This document shows positions 41,805 to 51,254 of a stretch of DNA of 64,000 nucleotides, in pieces. The DNA comes from an uncultured Megasphaera sp. GTDB lineage: Bacteria; Bacillota; Negativicutes; Veillonellales; Megasphaeraceae. Every line of letters starts with the position of its first letter. Positions within the stretch are counted from its first letter, which is position 1. Location: positions 62,001 through 126,000 of the forward strand of contig CAKPYN010000001.1 of the NCBI GenBank assembly GCA_934202965.1. The letters are read 5' to 3'. The notes beneath the pieces are model-generated. The model was not told the DNA's origin. It saw nothing but the letters and a program-made list of their open reading frames with translations, and ran no database searches. Both the position numbers and the translations under genes were made by a program.

Positions 41805-43364
41805 ATGGATGCAACCATGACTATGGATTCAGCAAATCAGGAGGTATGGATTGGCGTAGACGTAGGGACGACAGGCGTACGGGCGATTGCTTATACGGAA
41901 GACGGCACCAATGTGTGTTCGTCAGAAGCTTTTTATCCACTGCTCACACCCCATCCGGATTGGGCAGAAGAAAGTCCGCTGCAAATTTATGAAGCCATTG
42001 AAGATGTCGTACGTCGGACATCGGCACAGCTTCGCTATAAAAACAAAGAACTGGCAGGCATTGCCTTGAGTACGGTAATGCATAGTTTTGCTGGACTCGA
42101 TGCACAGCGAGAACCGTTAATGGATATGCAGACGTGGGCAGACAGCCGCAGTGCTGGCATTGTACGGGAAATTAAAAAAGATCCGGCACTGTGCCGTTCT
42201 TTTTATGAACGGACAGGTTGTCCGATTCATGCATGCTATCCGTTGGCTAAAATTATTTGGCTGCGGCAAAATCAGCCCGAACTCTTCAAACAAATGCAGT
42301 ATGTCGGCTCATTGAAAGATTATATTTTTTATCATATGACCGGCGAATGGGTCATTGATAAATCGGCTGCTAGTACGAGCGGTATGTATAATGAACATAC
42401 GCTGGACTGGGATGAAGAAATTCTGGCATATGCCGGTATTACCAAAGCCTATATGCCACCCGTTGTGTCTACGACATACAGTCATCATTTAACACGCGAG
42501 GCAGCTCAATCCATGAACCTGCCCGAAGGGTTGCCTGTCGTAATTGGTGCTACGGACGGTGTATTGGTTAATGTTGGTATCGGTGCCGTACAGCCAGGCC
42601 AACTTAGCGGTACGATTGGTACAAGTGGGGCTTTGCGCATGTTGACTAAACAGCCAAAAACAGATCCAAAGATGAGAACATGGTGCTACAATCTGACCGA
42701 TGATATGTGGGTAGCTGGCGGCGCCATCAACAACGGTGGGATGATTTTGCGCTGGGTCCGCGATAAGATTTGTCATTACGGCGGAAATACGCTGGAAAGT
42801 TTGGATATTGATCCCTATGATTTGATGACCATGAAAGCAGAACACGTAGATGCTGGAGCCGATGGCTTGATCTGCTTGCCTTGCTTTACAGGCGAACGGT
42901 CTCCGTATTGGAATTCTGAATTGCGGGGTATGTTTTTTGGCTTTTCTCTAAATCACAGCCGCTCCCATATGATTCGTGCTGTTATGGAAGGAATTTGCTA
43001 CAGTCTTAACAGTGTCATGCTGGCCCTCAAAGAGTTTGGCAACATCAAAGATATTCGCGTCAGCGGCAGCTTTACGAAATCCAAGCTATGGCTGCAGATT
43101 TTGTCGGATGTTCTCAATGCGCCGATTACGTTGCCCGATAATAGTGAAGGCGCGGCATTTGGCGCAGCGGTACTGGGCTTTATCTCTAGTGGAAAAATTA
43201 AAAGCATTGCCGATACGGCCCATTTGGTTCATCCTAAACGAGTCTATTCTCCCATACCGGAAAATGTAGCCGTGTATACGCAGCTGTATGATATTTTTGA
43301 ACGGCTCTATCACAACTTGCAGCAGGAATTTGTAGATATTACGGCATATCAAAAGAAAATATAA
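41805..43364 (+). CDS. gntK: Gluconokinase (FGGY family)
   Basis: 519 aa from ATG 41805, AAAGGA at 41791-41796; the ATG at 41796 sits on that site. FGGY kinase motifs: WIGVDVGTTGVRAIAYTEDG, ALSTVMHSF region with substrate Trp-Ala-Asp (MQTWADSRSA), VIGATDGVLVNVGIGAVQPG, GTIGTSGALRM, CLPCFTGERSPYWNSELRGM, and RVSGSFTKSKLWLQILSDVL. Substrate assigned from the following gnd and gntP. It phosphorylates gluconate to 6-phosphogluconate. Confidence 0.9.
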   Translation: MDATMTMDSANQEVWIGVDVGTTGVRAIAYTEDGTNVCSSEAFYPLLTPHPDWAEESPLQIYEAIEDVVRRTSAQLRYKNKELAGIALSTVMHSFAGLDAQREPLMDMQTWADSRSAGIVREIKKDPALCRSFYERTGCPIHACYPLAKIIWLRQNQPELFKQMQYVGSLKDYIFYHMTGEWVIDKSAASTSGMYNEHTLDWDEEILAYAGITKAYMPPVVSTTYSHHLTREAAQSMNLPEGLPVVIGATDGVLVNVGIGAVQPGQLSGTIGTSGALRMLTKQPKTDPKMRTWCYNLTDDMWVAGGAINNGGMILRWVRDKICHYGGNTLESLDIDPYDLMTMKAEHVDAGADGLICLPCFTGERSPYWNSELRGMFFGFSLNHSRSHMIRAVMEGICYSLNSVMLALKEFGNIKDIRVSGSFTKSKLWLQILSDVLNAPITLPDNSEGAAFGAAVLGFISSGKIKSIADTAHLVHPKRVYSPIPENVAVYTQLYDIFERLYHNLQQEFVDITAYQKKI

Positions 43365-43389
43365 TGATATATAGAAGGGAAGCAAACTT

Positions 43390-44802
43390 ATGAAATTACA
43401 CGATATCGGCGTTGTCGGCATGGCTGTCATGGGCAGCAATTTGGCATTGAACATGGCAGATCATGGATTTTCCGTATCTGTATACAACTATACACCGGAT
43501 TTGACGGAACAATTTATACACGACCAGCCGCATGACGGCATTACGGGATATTATGAATTAACCGAATTTGTACAGTCGCTGCAGCGGCCACGAAAAATTA
43601 TGCTGATGATTATGGCCGGCGCCCCGGTAGACAGCATGATAGACCAATTACTGCCTCTTTTAGAGCATGGCGATATTATTATTGACGGCGGCAACTCTTA
43701 TTTTGGCGATACGCGTCGTCGGTATACGCACTGCAAGGAACAAGGCATTCATTTTTACGGTATGGGCATATCCGGCGGCGAAACCGGTGCCCGCCGCGGC
43801 CCGTCGATTATGCCTGGTGGCAACAAAGATACGTATCCGGAAATTCAGCCGGTTTATGAAGCCATTGCTGCCAAAACGGCAGATGGCAAGCCGTGTTGTA
43901 CGTATATCGGTGAAGACGGTGCCGGTCATTATGTCAAAATGGTACATAACGGCATTGAATATGCCGATATGCAGCTCATTGCCGAAGCGTATTTGTTATT
44001 GAAATATGTAGGCGGCTATACGAATGGACAGATTTCTGAAATTTTCCATCAGTGGAATCAAGGAGAACTCAAAAGTTTCCTTATCGGTATTGCTGCCGAT
44101 ATTTTTGCTGAAAAAGATCCGGCCGGCGGCGAAGTTGTTGATTATATTATGGATGCAGCCGGACAAAAAGGAACGGGCCGTTGGACGAGTATCGAATCCA
44201 TGAAGCAAGGCGTCGATATTTCCATGATTACGTCAGCCTGCAATGCCCGCGTTATGTCCAATCTGCCGGGACGGCGCAAAGCGCAGGAAGTCATTCAAAA
44301 ACCGGCATTGACCAAACAAGAAGGCAAGGCCTTTGTGGAAGCCGTACGGCAAAGCTTATATACTGCCAAAATCGTAGCGTATGCCCAAGGATTTTCATTA
44401 TACCGCAGTGCATCTGAAACGTATCAGTGGCATCTTGACTATGGTCGTATTGCCTCCATCTTCCAGGCAGGCTGTATTATTCAAGCCGAATTTTTAACAA
44501 AAATTACGGAAGCGTATGCCAAAAATCCAGCATTAGAAAACCTCATTTTTGATGAATTTTTCTTAGATAAAATCAATGCGAATCAAAAAAGCCTGCGGCA
44601 AATCGTGGCCTTGGCAGTACAAGTCGGCATTCCCGTACCGGCTTATGCCAATGCCCTAGAATATCTTGATACCTACAGCAGTCCGCGCGTAGGAGCCAAT
44701 TTGATTCAGGCGCTGCGGGATTACTTCGGCGCCCATACATTTAAACGGATCGATGCAGAAGGAACGTTCCATCATCAGTGGCAGGAACATTATACAAAAT
44801 AA
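43390..44802 (+). CDS. gnd: 6-phosphogluconate dehydrogenase, decarboxylating
   Basis: 470 aa, usual length. NADP-binding GVVGMAVMGSNLALNMADHG, then IIIDGGNSYFGDTRRRYTHC, the signature GMGISGGETGARRGPSIMPG, catalytic region KMVHNGIEYADMQLIAEAYL, and GTGRWTSIESMKQGVDISMI. It converts 6-phosphogluconate to ribulose 5-phosphate and CO2 with NAD(P)+. With gntK before it and gntP after it, it channels gluconate into the pentose phosphate pathway. Confidence 0.95.
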   Translation: MKLHDIGVVGMAVMGSNLALNMADHGFSVSVYNYTPDLTEQFIHDQPHDGITGYYELTEFVQSLQRPRKIMLMIMAGAPVDSMIDQLLPLLEHGDIIIDGGNSYFGDTRRRYTHCKEQGIHFYGMGISGGETGARRGPSIMPGGNKDTYPEIQPVYEAIAAKTADGKPCCTYIGEDGAGHYVKMVHNGIEYADMQLIAEAYLLLKYVGGYTNGQISEIFHQWNQGELKSFLIGIAADIFAEKDPAGGEVVDYIMDAAGQKGTGRWTSIESMKQGVDISMITSACNARVMSNLPGRRKAQEVIQKPALTKQEGKAFVEAVRQSLYTAKIVAYAQGFSLYRSASETYQWHLDYGRIASIFQAGCIIQAEFLTKITEAYAKNPALENLIFDEFFLDKINANQKSLRQIVALAVQVGIPVPAYANALEYLDTYSSPRVGANLIQALRDYFGAHTFKRIDAEGTFHHQWQEHYTK

Positions 44803-44816
44803 AAGGAGGAATTCAT

Positions 44817-46136
44817 ATGCCCCTGGTCATTTTAGCGATAGGGATTCTTATCTTATTTTTCTTAATTGTTAAAGTAAAACTGAATAGCTTTTTGGCCCTG
44901 CTGCTGGTAGCCGGGCTAGTAGGATTGGCAGAAGGCATGCCGGTAGATAAATTAATTCCAACGATTGAAAAGGGATTAGGCGGTACCTTGGGCGGTTTAG
45001 CCGTTGTCGTATCCTTTGGGGCCATGCTGGGAAAGCTGATGGCCGAAAGCGGCGGCGCTCAGCGTATTGCGACGACGCTCATTAATGTATTTGGACGTGA
45101 AAAAGTAAAATGGGCCGTTTGCTTGACTGGATTTATTGTAGGGATTGCCTTATTCTATGAAATTGGCTTTGTCCTGTTAATTCCGTTGGTATTTACGATT
45201 GCTGCAGAAGCGAAAATTCCCTTACTGGAAGTAGGCATTCCGATGGCGGCAGCTCTTTCGGTTACACATGGATTTTTACCGCCTCATCCAGGGCCGACAG
45301 CTATTTCGATTATTTATAATGCCGATATTGGCACAACCTTGGTGTACGGTGCCATTATTGCGATTCCGACAGCAATTGTTGCCGGCCCGCTGTACTGCAA
45401 TTTGACGAAAGACATCAATCCGGAAATTCCCAAGGGATTATACAACCCTAAAATTTTCAAAGACGATGAAATGCCTGGCTTTGGTATTTCCGTATTTACG
45501 GCGTTGGTACCGGTTGTACTCATGGCAGCTTCGGCGATTGCCAAACTGACGATGTCCGATGCGTCTCCGATTCGTCATATCTTGACCTTTTTGGGCCAGC
45601 CCGATATGGCGTTGACCATATCCGTAGCGATTGCACTGTATACGTTTGGCATCGGACGTGGTAAAAAAATAGACGAAGTCATGAAAATCGTGCAAGATGC
45701 CGTACTCGCTATTGCTATGATTTTATTGATTGTCGGCGGCGGCGGCGCGCTCAAACAAGTATTGATTGACAGCGGCGTCGGAACGTACATTGGCAGTTTG
45801 GTTGCTGATTCTGCGTTATCACCGCTTTTCTTAGCCTGGCTTGTAGCGGCAGTCATTCGGACGGCCTGCGGTTCTGCTACCGTTGCAGCGCTAACAGCCG
45901 GTGGGATTGCTGCCCCGATTTGTGTGGCAACAGGAGCTAACCCAGAACTGATGGTCTTGGCAACCGGCGCTGGTTCGCTCATTTTCAGCCCGCCTAATGA
46001 TCCGGGATTCTGGCTGTTCAAAGAATTTTTTGGACTGACTGTCAAAGAAACGGTACGTACTTGGTGCGCGTTGGAAACGATTATTGCTGTTATGGGACTG
46101 ATTGGTGTACTGGTATTGAACCTGTTTGTTGGCTAA
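44817..46136 (+). CDS. gntP: Gluconate permease, GntP family
   Basis: 439 aa from ATG 44817, AAAAGGAGG upstream. About twelve to fourteen membrane helices. Seen: LGGTLGGLAVVVSFGAMLGK, SVTHGFLPPHPGPTAISIIY (the conserved HxFxPPHPGPT), AAVIRTACGSATVAALTAGG, and LATGAGSLIFSPPNDPGFWL with the PNDxGFW motif. Proton symporter for gluconate. Fits between gnd and rpiR. Confidence 0.92.
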   Translation: MPLVILAIGILILFFLIVKVKLNSFLALLLVAGLVGLAEGMPVDKLIPTIEKGLGGTLGGLAVVVSFGAMLGKLMAESGGAQRIATTLINVFGREKVKWAVCLTGFIVGIALFYEIGFVLLIPLVFTIAAEAKIPLLEVGIPMAAALSVTHGFLPPHPGPTAISIIYNADIGTTLVYGAIIAIPTAIVAGPLYCNLTKDINPEIPKGLYNPKIFKDDEMPGFGISVFTALVPVVLMAASAIAKLTMSDASPIRHILTFLGQPDMALTISVAIALYTFGIGRGKKIDEVMKIVQDAVLAIAMILLIVGGGGALKQVLIDSGVGTYIGSLVADSALSPLFLAWLVAAVIRTACGSATVAALTAGGIAAPICVATGANPELMVLATGAGSLIFSPPNDPGFWLFKEFFGLTVKETVRTWCALETIIAVMGLIGVLVLNLFVG

Positions 46137-46179
46137 GGTATACTATATAGAGAGAATAAAACGGAATGGAGAATCATAT

Positions 46180-47037
46180 ATGCATGAAGAAAGAATTCAA
46201 AAGTTCCCCGTTCTGCGCAGTGCATACGGCGGCCTGACAAAATCAGAGCGCCGTATTGCTGATTATATTACAGCCGTACCGGAATGCGTGTTGGCACAAA
46301 CGATTTCCGATATTGCCGCTGCGACAGAAAGCTCGGAAATTACAGTATCCCGGTTTTGTAAAAAATTGGGATTTAACGGTTTGCAGGAATTTAAAATGAA
46401 TTTAACAGCTGAATTATCAACAGCTGAAAATAAGACCTATCATGATATTCAGGGCAGCGATGATTGTCATGCTGTCTCTGTTAAAGTATTTCAAAATATC
46501 AGCGATGGTTTACAGGATACGTTATCGTTATTGGATGATAATGCCGTTGATAAAGCAGCACAAATATTGCAGCATGCTAGACGAATCGCTGTCTATGGAT
46601 TTGGCAATTCCGCGACAGTCTGCCGGGATATTGCGACGCGCTATTTGCGGCTGGGTTTTGCCATTCACGACTATGCTGATTCGCATATGCAGGTTACATC
46701 GGCAGCCTTGCTTACGTCACAGGATGCCGTTCTTGCCGTATCGCACAGCGGTGCATCCTGTGAATTGATTCAGTCTGTTACGACAGCGAAACAAAACGGT
46801 GCGGCTATTATTGTCATTACGAGCCATGGGCAGTCACCGCTGGCTAAATTGGCTGATATCTGTTTATGTGGCATGGGCCGAGAAGTGAATTATTCTTCTG
46901 AAGCTGGGGCTTCGCGAATGATTCATATGGCAATCGGTGATGTATTGTATACGAGAATCGCCATGGCGAATAATAGAGAATATCAAAAAAATATGAAGAA
47001 AATGAGGCAGGAGATTGTCAAAAAACGTGCAAAATGA
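46180..47037 (+). CDS. RpiR family transcriptional regulator
   Basis: 285 aa from ATG 46180 (TGGAG upstream). N-terminal HTH_6 domain: LTKSERRIADYITAVPECVL, ISDIAAATESSEITVSRFCK, KLGFNGLQEFK. C-terminal SIS domain ~110-270: ARRIAVYGFGNSATVCRDIA, DAVLAVSHSGASCELIQSVT, which binds a phosphosugar, here probably 6-phosphogluconate. It lies at the end of the gluconate operon and likely controls it. A terminator (47129-47182) follows. Confidence 0.9.
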   Translation: MHEERIQKFPVLRSAYGGLTKSERRIADYITAVPECVLAQTISDIAAATESSEITVSRFCKKLGFNGLQEFKMNLTAELSTAENKTYHDIQGSDDCHAVSVKVFQNISDGLQDTLSLLDDNAVDKAAQILQHARRIAVYGFGNSATVCRDIATRYLRLGFAIHDYADSHMQVTSAALLTSQDAVLAVSHSGASCELIQSVTTAKQNGAAIIVITSHGQSPLAKLADICLCGMGREVNYSSEAGASRMIHMAIGDVLYTRIAMANNREYQKNMKKMRQEIVKKRAK

Positions 47038-47128
47038 TAAAAAATGCTGATTTTTTCGTTACGTATGATGTGATGTTACAGCTTGATTACAATACGACAA
47101 ATAACATCAGAAACATGTCATAGGCAAA

Positions 47129-47182
47129 GAGAGCCCATTCTAAAGAGATTAAAAAATTTCGTTTAGGACGGCTCTTTTTTTA
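47129..47182 (+). terminator. Terminator of the gluconate operon
   Basis: AAGAGAGCC... (47129) pairs with GGCTCTT (47170-47176), with an inner stem TTCTAAA/TTTAGGA, then seven T. The 588-base gap 47038-47625 also holds a promoter/operator and an S-box riboswitch listed below. Confidence 0.75.
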
Positions 47183-47362
47183 TAAGTAAAAAAGTAAAAT
47201 CATGCAACAAGAAATTAAAAAAGTAATCTTGATATGTAATTTATAAAAACAGCAAAAATATCCTTGACAAAATCATGTGTAAAGTGTGCACTTTTCGTAA
47301 CGTTTCGAGAAAACACAATTAACGAGTAGTGTGAGGGTTTTATTATGAGGTACTAAAAAAAA

Positions 47363-47405
47363 TTGAACATCATGTGTTGTACAATATAATATATTGTATT
47401 GTACA
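47363..47405 (+). promoter_or_regulatory. cysK-remnant promoter with 9-bp inverted repeat over the -10
   Basis: TTGAAC (47363-47368), 16-base spacer, TATAAT (47385-47390). An exact inverted repeat TGTACAATA (47378-47386), 10 bases, TATTGTACA (47397-47405) spans the -10. A repressor bound there would block transcription. The half-site TACAATA also appears in the repeat upstream of the Rrf2 gene at 9757. Confidence 0.55.
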
Positions 47406-47445
47406 CAAAATATAATTAAGACAATACAATAAAGAGACTTCCAAA

Positions 47446-47543
47446 TTCATCAAGAGCAGTAGAGGGACTGGCCCAATGACACTGCGGCAACCTACAATCA
47501 TGTAAGGTGCCAATTCCAGCAGGAATCTACCTGACAGATGAGT
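47446..47543 (+). ncRNA. SAM-I (S-box) riboswitch upstream of the cysK remnant
   Basis: P1 TTCATC ... GATGAG, then AAGAGCAGTAGAGGGACTGG, CCCAATGACACTGCGGCAAC and AGGTGCCAATTCC. All core elements of the S-box are present and agree with the metNIQ copy. Confidence 0.93.
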
Positions 47544-47558
47544 CGCGGCAGAGTGCAT

Positions 47559-47592
47559 AAAAACGTCATCTGTATCTAACAGATGACGTTTT
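47559..47592 (+). terminator. S-box-controlled terminator
   Basis: AAAACGTCATCTGT and ACAGATGACGTTTT (47579-47592), loop ATCTA. Expression platform of the riboswitch. Confidence 0.88.
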
Positions 47593-47625
47593 GTTTTGTA
47601 TAAATACACTAAAGGAGTGATGTAT

Positions 47626-48351
47626 ATGACGCATATTGCAGCCCATATTACCGAACTGATTGGCAATACGCCGTTATTGGAACTGAGCCATTTTGAAGAG
47701 AAATACGCCTTGCAGGCCCATATCATTGGTAAATTGGAATATATGAATCCCTTAGGAAGTGTCAAAGATCGCGTAGCCTTAGCTATGATTGATGAAGGCA
47801 TTCGGCAGGGGCTCATTAATGCGGATACGGTTTTGATTGAACCGACAAGCGGTAATACTGGTATTGGCCTTGCTATGGCAGCGGCTGTCAAGAAATTGCA
47901 TTTGATTTTGACTATGCCCGATACGATGAGCGTAGAACGGCGTAAAATCGTCTCAGCTCTCGGTGCTGAAATCGTGTTGACGCCCGGTGCTGAAGGCATG
48001 CAGGGAAGCATCTATAAAGCTGAAGAACTCAAACGTCAGTATGGCAATGCCTTTATTCCGCAGCAATTTGAAAACCCGGCGAATTCAGCCATCCATCGCA
48101 AAACGACAGCTGAAGAAATCTGGCGTGATACAGATGGCAAGGTAGATATCTGCATCGCTTCTGTCGGCACAGGCGGTACGATTACGGGTACAGCTGAAGG
48201 ATTAAAAGCCCATAACCCGGACGTGCAAATTGTAGCTGTCGAACCGAAGGACTCTGCTGTACTTCATGGCAAGCCGGCAACATGCTGGGAGCGAGCTCGC
48301 TTACGATTTTTCGGCGGATTATTTTGCCGGAACTGCGTCCGGCCATTTTGA
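47626..48351 (+). pseudogene. cysK: cysK, truncated: cysteine synthase N-terminal two thirds
   Basis: From ATG 47626 (AAAGGAG upstream) the protein is a normal PLP cysteine synthase up to about residue 217: LIGNTPLLELSHF, PLP Lys in GSVKDRVALAMI, PTSGNTGIGLAMAAAVKKLH, ASVGTGGTITGTAEG, VEPKDSAVLHGKPA. From about 48275 the DNA is the 3' part of cysT read in another frame, giving a junk tail (TCWERARLRFFGGLFCRNCV). The C-terminal third of CysK, needed for the fold and PLP phosphate site, is missing. Expected function would be O-acetylserine to cysteine. Deletion junction lies near 48270-48282. Confidence 0.85.
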
Positions 48352-48587
48352 CAGGATTTGGATTAGCTTTTGCTAGAGGATTGGGTGAATACGGCAGTGT
48401 TATTTATATTGCCGGTAACAGTGCCAAAAATCAGACACAGGTTGTATCGTACGTCATTATGCAGAAACTGAATTATGTAGACTATGCCAGCGCGACGGCG
48501 ATTGCTTTAGCAATGCTGATCATTGCGTTTGCGGTATTATTTGCCATTAATGTCGTGCAAATACGGCAGGCTACGCAGACCGTATAA
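48276..48587 (+). pseudogene. cysT: cysT (cysU) fragment: C-terminal third of sulfate permease subunit
   Basis: The frame from about 48276 encodes MLGASSLTIFRRIILPELRP, AILTGFGLAFARGLGEYGSV, and ends QIRQATQTV. This is the EAA loop and last helices of the sulfate/thiosulfate ABC permease CysT. The first two thirds and any ribosome-binding site are absent. The ATG at 48282 is an internal Met, so this is a remnant. cysW follows by 15 bases, the normal operon order. Confidence 0.85.
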
Positions 48588-48602
48588 AAGGAAGGAGTTA
48601 AC

Positions 48603-49289
48603 ATGAAACGAAGTAAAACAGAACTGCTATTGATTGCTGTCAGTGTATTATTTATCATCGTCATGTTGATTATTCCACTGGTTTCTGTCATTTTCAATTC
48701 CCTGCAGCAGGGCATCGCATTTTATGTTGAATCTTTGACGGCAGAGTATGTGCTTTCCGCATTGGAAGTTACCTTGTTGGCAACCGTTATTGCCGTCGTA
48801 GTCAATACGTTTTTTGGCATTACCGCTGCTTGGGCGATTACGAAATTCGATTTTCCGGGTAAACATATTATGACAACCCTTGTAGATATACCCTTTTCAA
48901 TTTCGCCGGTTATTGCTGGTTTGGCCTTTATTATGACTTTTGGCCGTATGGGCTGGGCGATGCCCTATATAGAAGTCTTGGGTGATTGGTTGGACATGGA
49001 TATTCAAATCGTTTTTGCCCTTCCCGGTGTTGTTCTGGCAACTATTTTTGTAACGTTTCCCTTCGTATTCCGTGAAATTATGCCGGTTCTCAGTGCAGAC
49101 GGACGGGCTGAAGAAGAAGCTGCAGCTTTGATGGGAGCCAGCGGCTGGACGATTTTGATTGAAGGTTTGCAGTTTGTTTTAGCTATTGCCTTAATGGTCT
49201 TGGCCATTTCCATTGCATACCACTGCGGTAGAGAATTGAAAAAAGCAGGCAGCACAGAAAAAACGGTACAACCAACAGCAAATCACTAA
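48603..49289 (+). pseudogene. cysW: cysW, chimeric: sulfate permease subunit with replaced C-terminus
   Basis: 228 aa, ATG 48603 with AAGGAAGGAG upstream. Residues 1 to ~185 are CysW: FDFPGKHIMTTLVDIPFSIS, AGLAFIMTFGRMGW, FVFREIMPVLSADGRAEEEA and MGASGWTI (EAA loop). Instead of the FRKxTxPNI and last two helices the frame continues LIEGLQFVLAIALMVLAISI, AYHCGRELKKAGS. This tail has one membrane helix, is not CysW, and I do not recognise its source. cysA does not follow. A second deletion at about 49150 is the simplest reading. Probably non-functional. Confidence 0.75.
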
Positions 49290-49382
49290 TAAAAACATGT
49301 AAACTAAAAAGGTCTTGTAAATCAACATATCCACAAGACACCAATGGTTGGTGTAGAGATTTTTTGTCGTAAATGCATTGCA

Positions 49383-50915
49383 TTACTTCCAAACAAGAAG
49401 TAACGTTGCACCATATTCTTTTTTAAATTGTTTTGTTAATTGTTTCATTTCATAATCTGCAGCATTATACGTTGCACCGGGGGCAGTCGTAATTACCATG
49501 ACAACAACATTTTCAGCAATCGTAATTTGAATATCTTTTACGATTTGTTCATATGTCAAATCAGATGCTTCTGCTAACGCGAGAAGTGTCGATAATTTGC
49601 GAATCATAATCCAATCGTCGGAAGAAATCATATCGGCATATCGGTAGGCCCGCAGCGTTTTGCGGCTGACACCATGATGAAATCCGGCAATAAAAGAAGA
49701 AATCAGTTGTTCGCGATGGGTAAGCCCGTATAAAGGCGCATGATTGATCATGAATGCAGAGTGGCGGGCGTGATTATAAAAATTAATTACTTTACCGACA
49801 TCATGCAGCTGTGCGGCTGTCATGAGCAATACTTTTTGTCGTGGCCCATATCCGTGTAAATCTTTTAATTGGTCAAATAGCTGTCCCGTAATTTTCATGA
49901 CTTGATGAATATGCGTTTTATTGATGACAGGCCCTAAGGTGCCCATGAAATTATGTATGCTGAAAGCTAATATATCATCAAAGCGTGGTTTATCTAAATG
50001 GTAGAAATTAGCATAGTACTCAAAAAATAACCCTTCACGGAGTCCGCAGCCGCTGACAACCATTTCTGAGCTGCCAACCGTATCAAAAATAGTTTTGATT
50101 ACGACAGCACCGGCAACAATGAGATCGGCCCGTTCGCTGGAAAGTCCCGGAATTTTTTTGCGGTTGGCACTGGTACGAGTTGTAATTTCCGTATATAAGG
50201 CGGAGAAATTTTCTGCATGCAAAATGTAATTATGAATTTTAGACATTTCGTAGTTGGAAGCTCGTTGATCCATTTTGGCAAAATTTCGAGCCGTTCCGCC
50301 AATGCCGACAATCGGCAGCGAAATATCTTTAATCCACGAAATATCGGCAATTTTTTTGCGTACGTATTTTGTGCAATCTTGTAAGGATTCGTCGGTTATA
50401 TTGTTTTGTAAATTAAATTTTTCCGTCAGCGTGACAGCTCCGATAGGAATAGATATAGAATGAACAGGTTCCCCATCATGAACAAGCGTCATTTCTACAC
50501 TGGCACCACCTAAATCAAAAATAAGGAAATCTTTTATTGCAATGGTATTGATAACACCTAAATATCCCAAATATGCTTCTCGTTCGCCTGTAATGACATT
50601 CATGGTGATACCTGTTTCAGCATTGATTTTTTCTAGAAATGTATCTCCGTTGTTGGCATTGCGAACGGCGGCCGTAGCAACGGCCATACAGTTTGTAATA
50701 TCCATGACTTCCATAATATGCTTATATACGTGCAAACACGTCATGGCTCGAGCCATTCCTTCGTCACTGAGCTGGCCGGTTTGATTAAGACCTTGACCAA
50801 GACGGATAGATTCTTTTTCTTGATATAAGAGAGAATAGGCCTTGTTGTCAGCAATTTGTAAAACGACAAATCGTATTGAGTTGGACCCCATGTCGATAAT
50901 GGCTAATTTTTCCAT
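49383..50915 (-). CDS. Exopolyphosphatase / guanosine pentaphosphate phosphatase (Ppx/GppA) with HD domain
   Basis: 510 aa from ATG 50915-50913 (GAGGTAT upstream; a start four codons earlier overlaps it). Ppx/GppA domain: IIDMGSNSIRFVVLQ (phosphate 1), VATAAVRNANN, catalytic Glu in ITGEREAYLGYLGV, DLGGASVEMTLV (phosphate 2), VGIGGTARNFAKM. C-terminal HD domain from ~residue 315 with QLHDVGKVINFYNHARHSAF. All key residues present. It should release Pi from polyphosphate or pppGpp. Divergent from the paralogue and ppk1. Confidence 0.9.
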   Translation of the reverse strand: MEKLAIIDMGSNSIRFVVLQIADNKAYSLLYQEKESIRLGQGLNQTGQLSDEGMARAMTCLHVYKHIMEVMDITNCMAVATAAVRNANNGDTFLEKINAETGITMNVITGEREAYLGYLGVINTIAIKDFLIFDLGGASVEMTLVHDGEPVHSISIPIGAVTLTEKFNLQNNITDESLQDCTKYVRKKIADISWIKDISLPIVGIGGTARNFAKMDQRASNYEMSKIHNYILHAENFSALYTEITTRTSANRKKIPGLSSERADLIVAGAVVIKTIFDTVGSSEMVVSGCGLREGLFFEYYANFYHLDKPRFDDILAFSIHNFMGTLGPVINKTHIHQVMKITGQLFDQLKDLHGYGPRQKVLLMTAAQLHDVGKVINFYNHARHSAFMINHAPLYGLTHREQLISSFIAGFHHGVSRKTLRAYRYADMISSDDWIMIRKLSTLLALAEASDLTYEQIVKDIQITIAENVVVMVITTAPGATYNAADYEMKQLTKQFKKEYGATLLLVWK

Positions 50916-51254
50916 CGTATACCTCATTTCTTTCTATAAATGTCCTATTATATAGTATTATACTACATAAATAGAAGGGATTCTTGTTTTTTTGTATAAG
51001 ATGCGCAAAATATATATGCCTATACCCTTATTTTCAAAACCACGAAATAATTACAAACATTTTACATAGTTCATATATTCCTTATATACATCGTGAATAC
51101 ACTAATAAATGCGAATGTATCAAACGTGTTCGGCTGCAGGACATGACAACAAAATGTGGTAATAACCATGTAAAAAATATAGTTATCATGTATAATATAA
51201 AAAGATATGCAAGATAGTAGTATATATACTGCAGGAGAAGATGGGGGAACCAAA

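Noticed and set aside
47370..48011. 213-aa minus-strand ORF over the S-box RNA and cysK
   Set aside because: Antisense to a riboswitch and a recognised gene; shadow frame.
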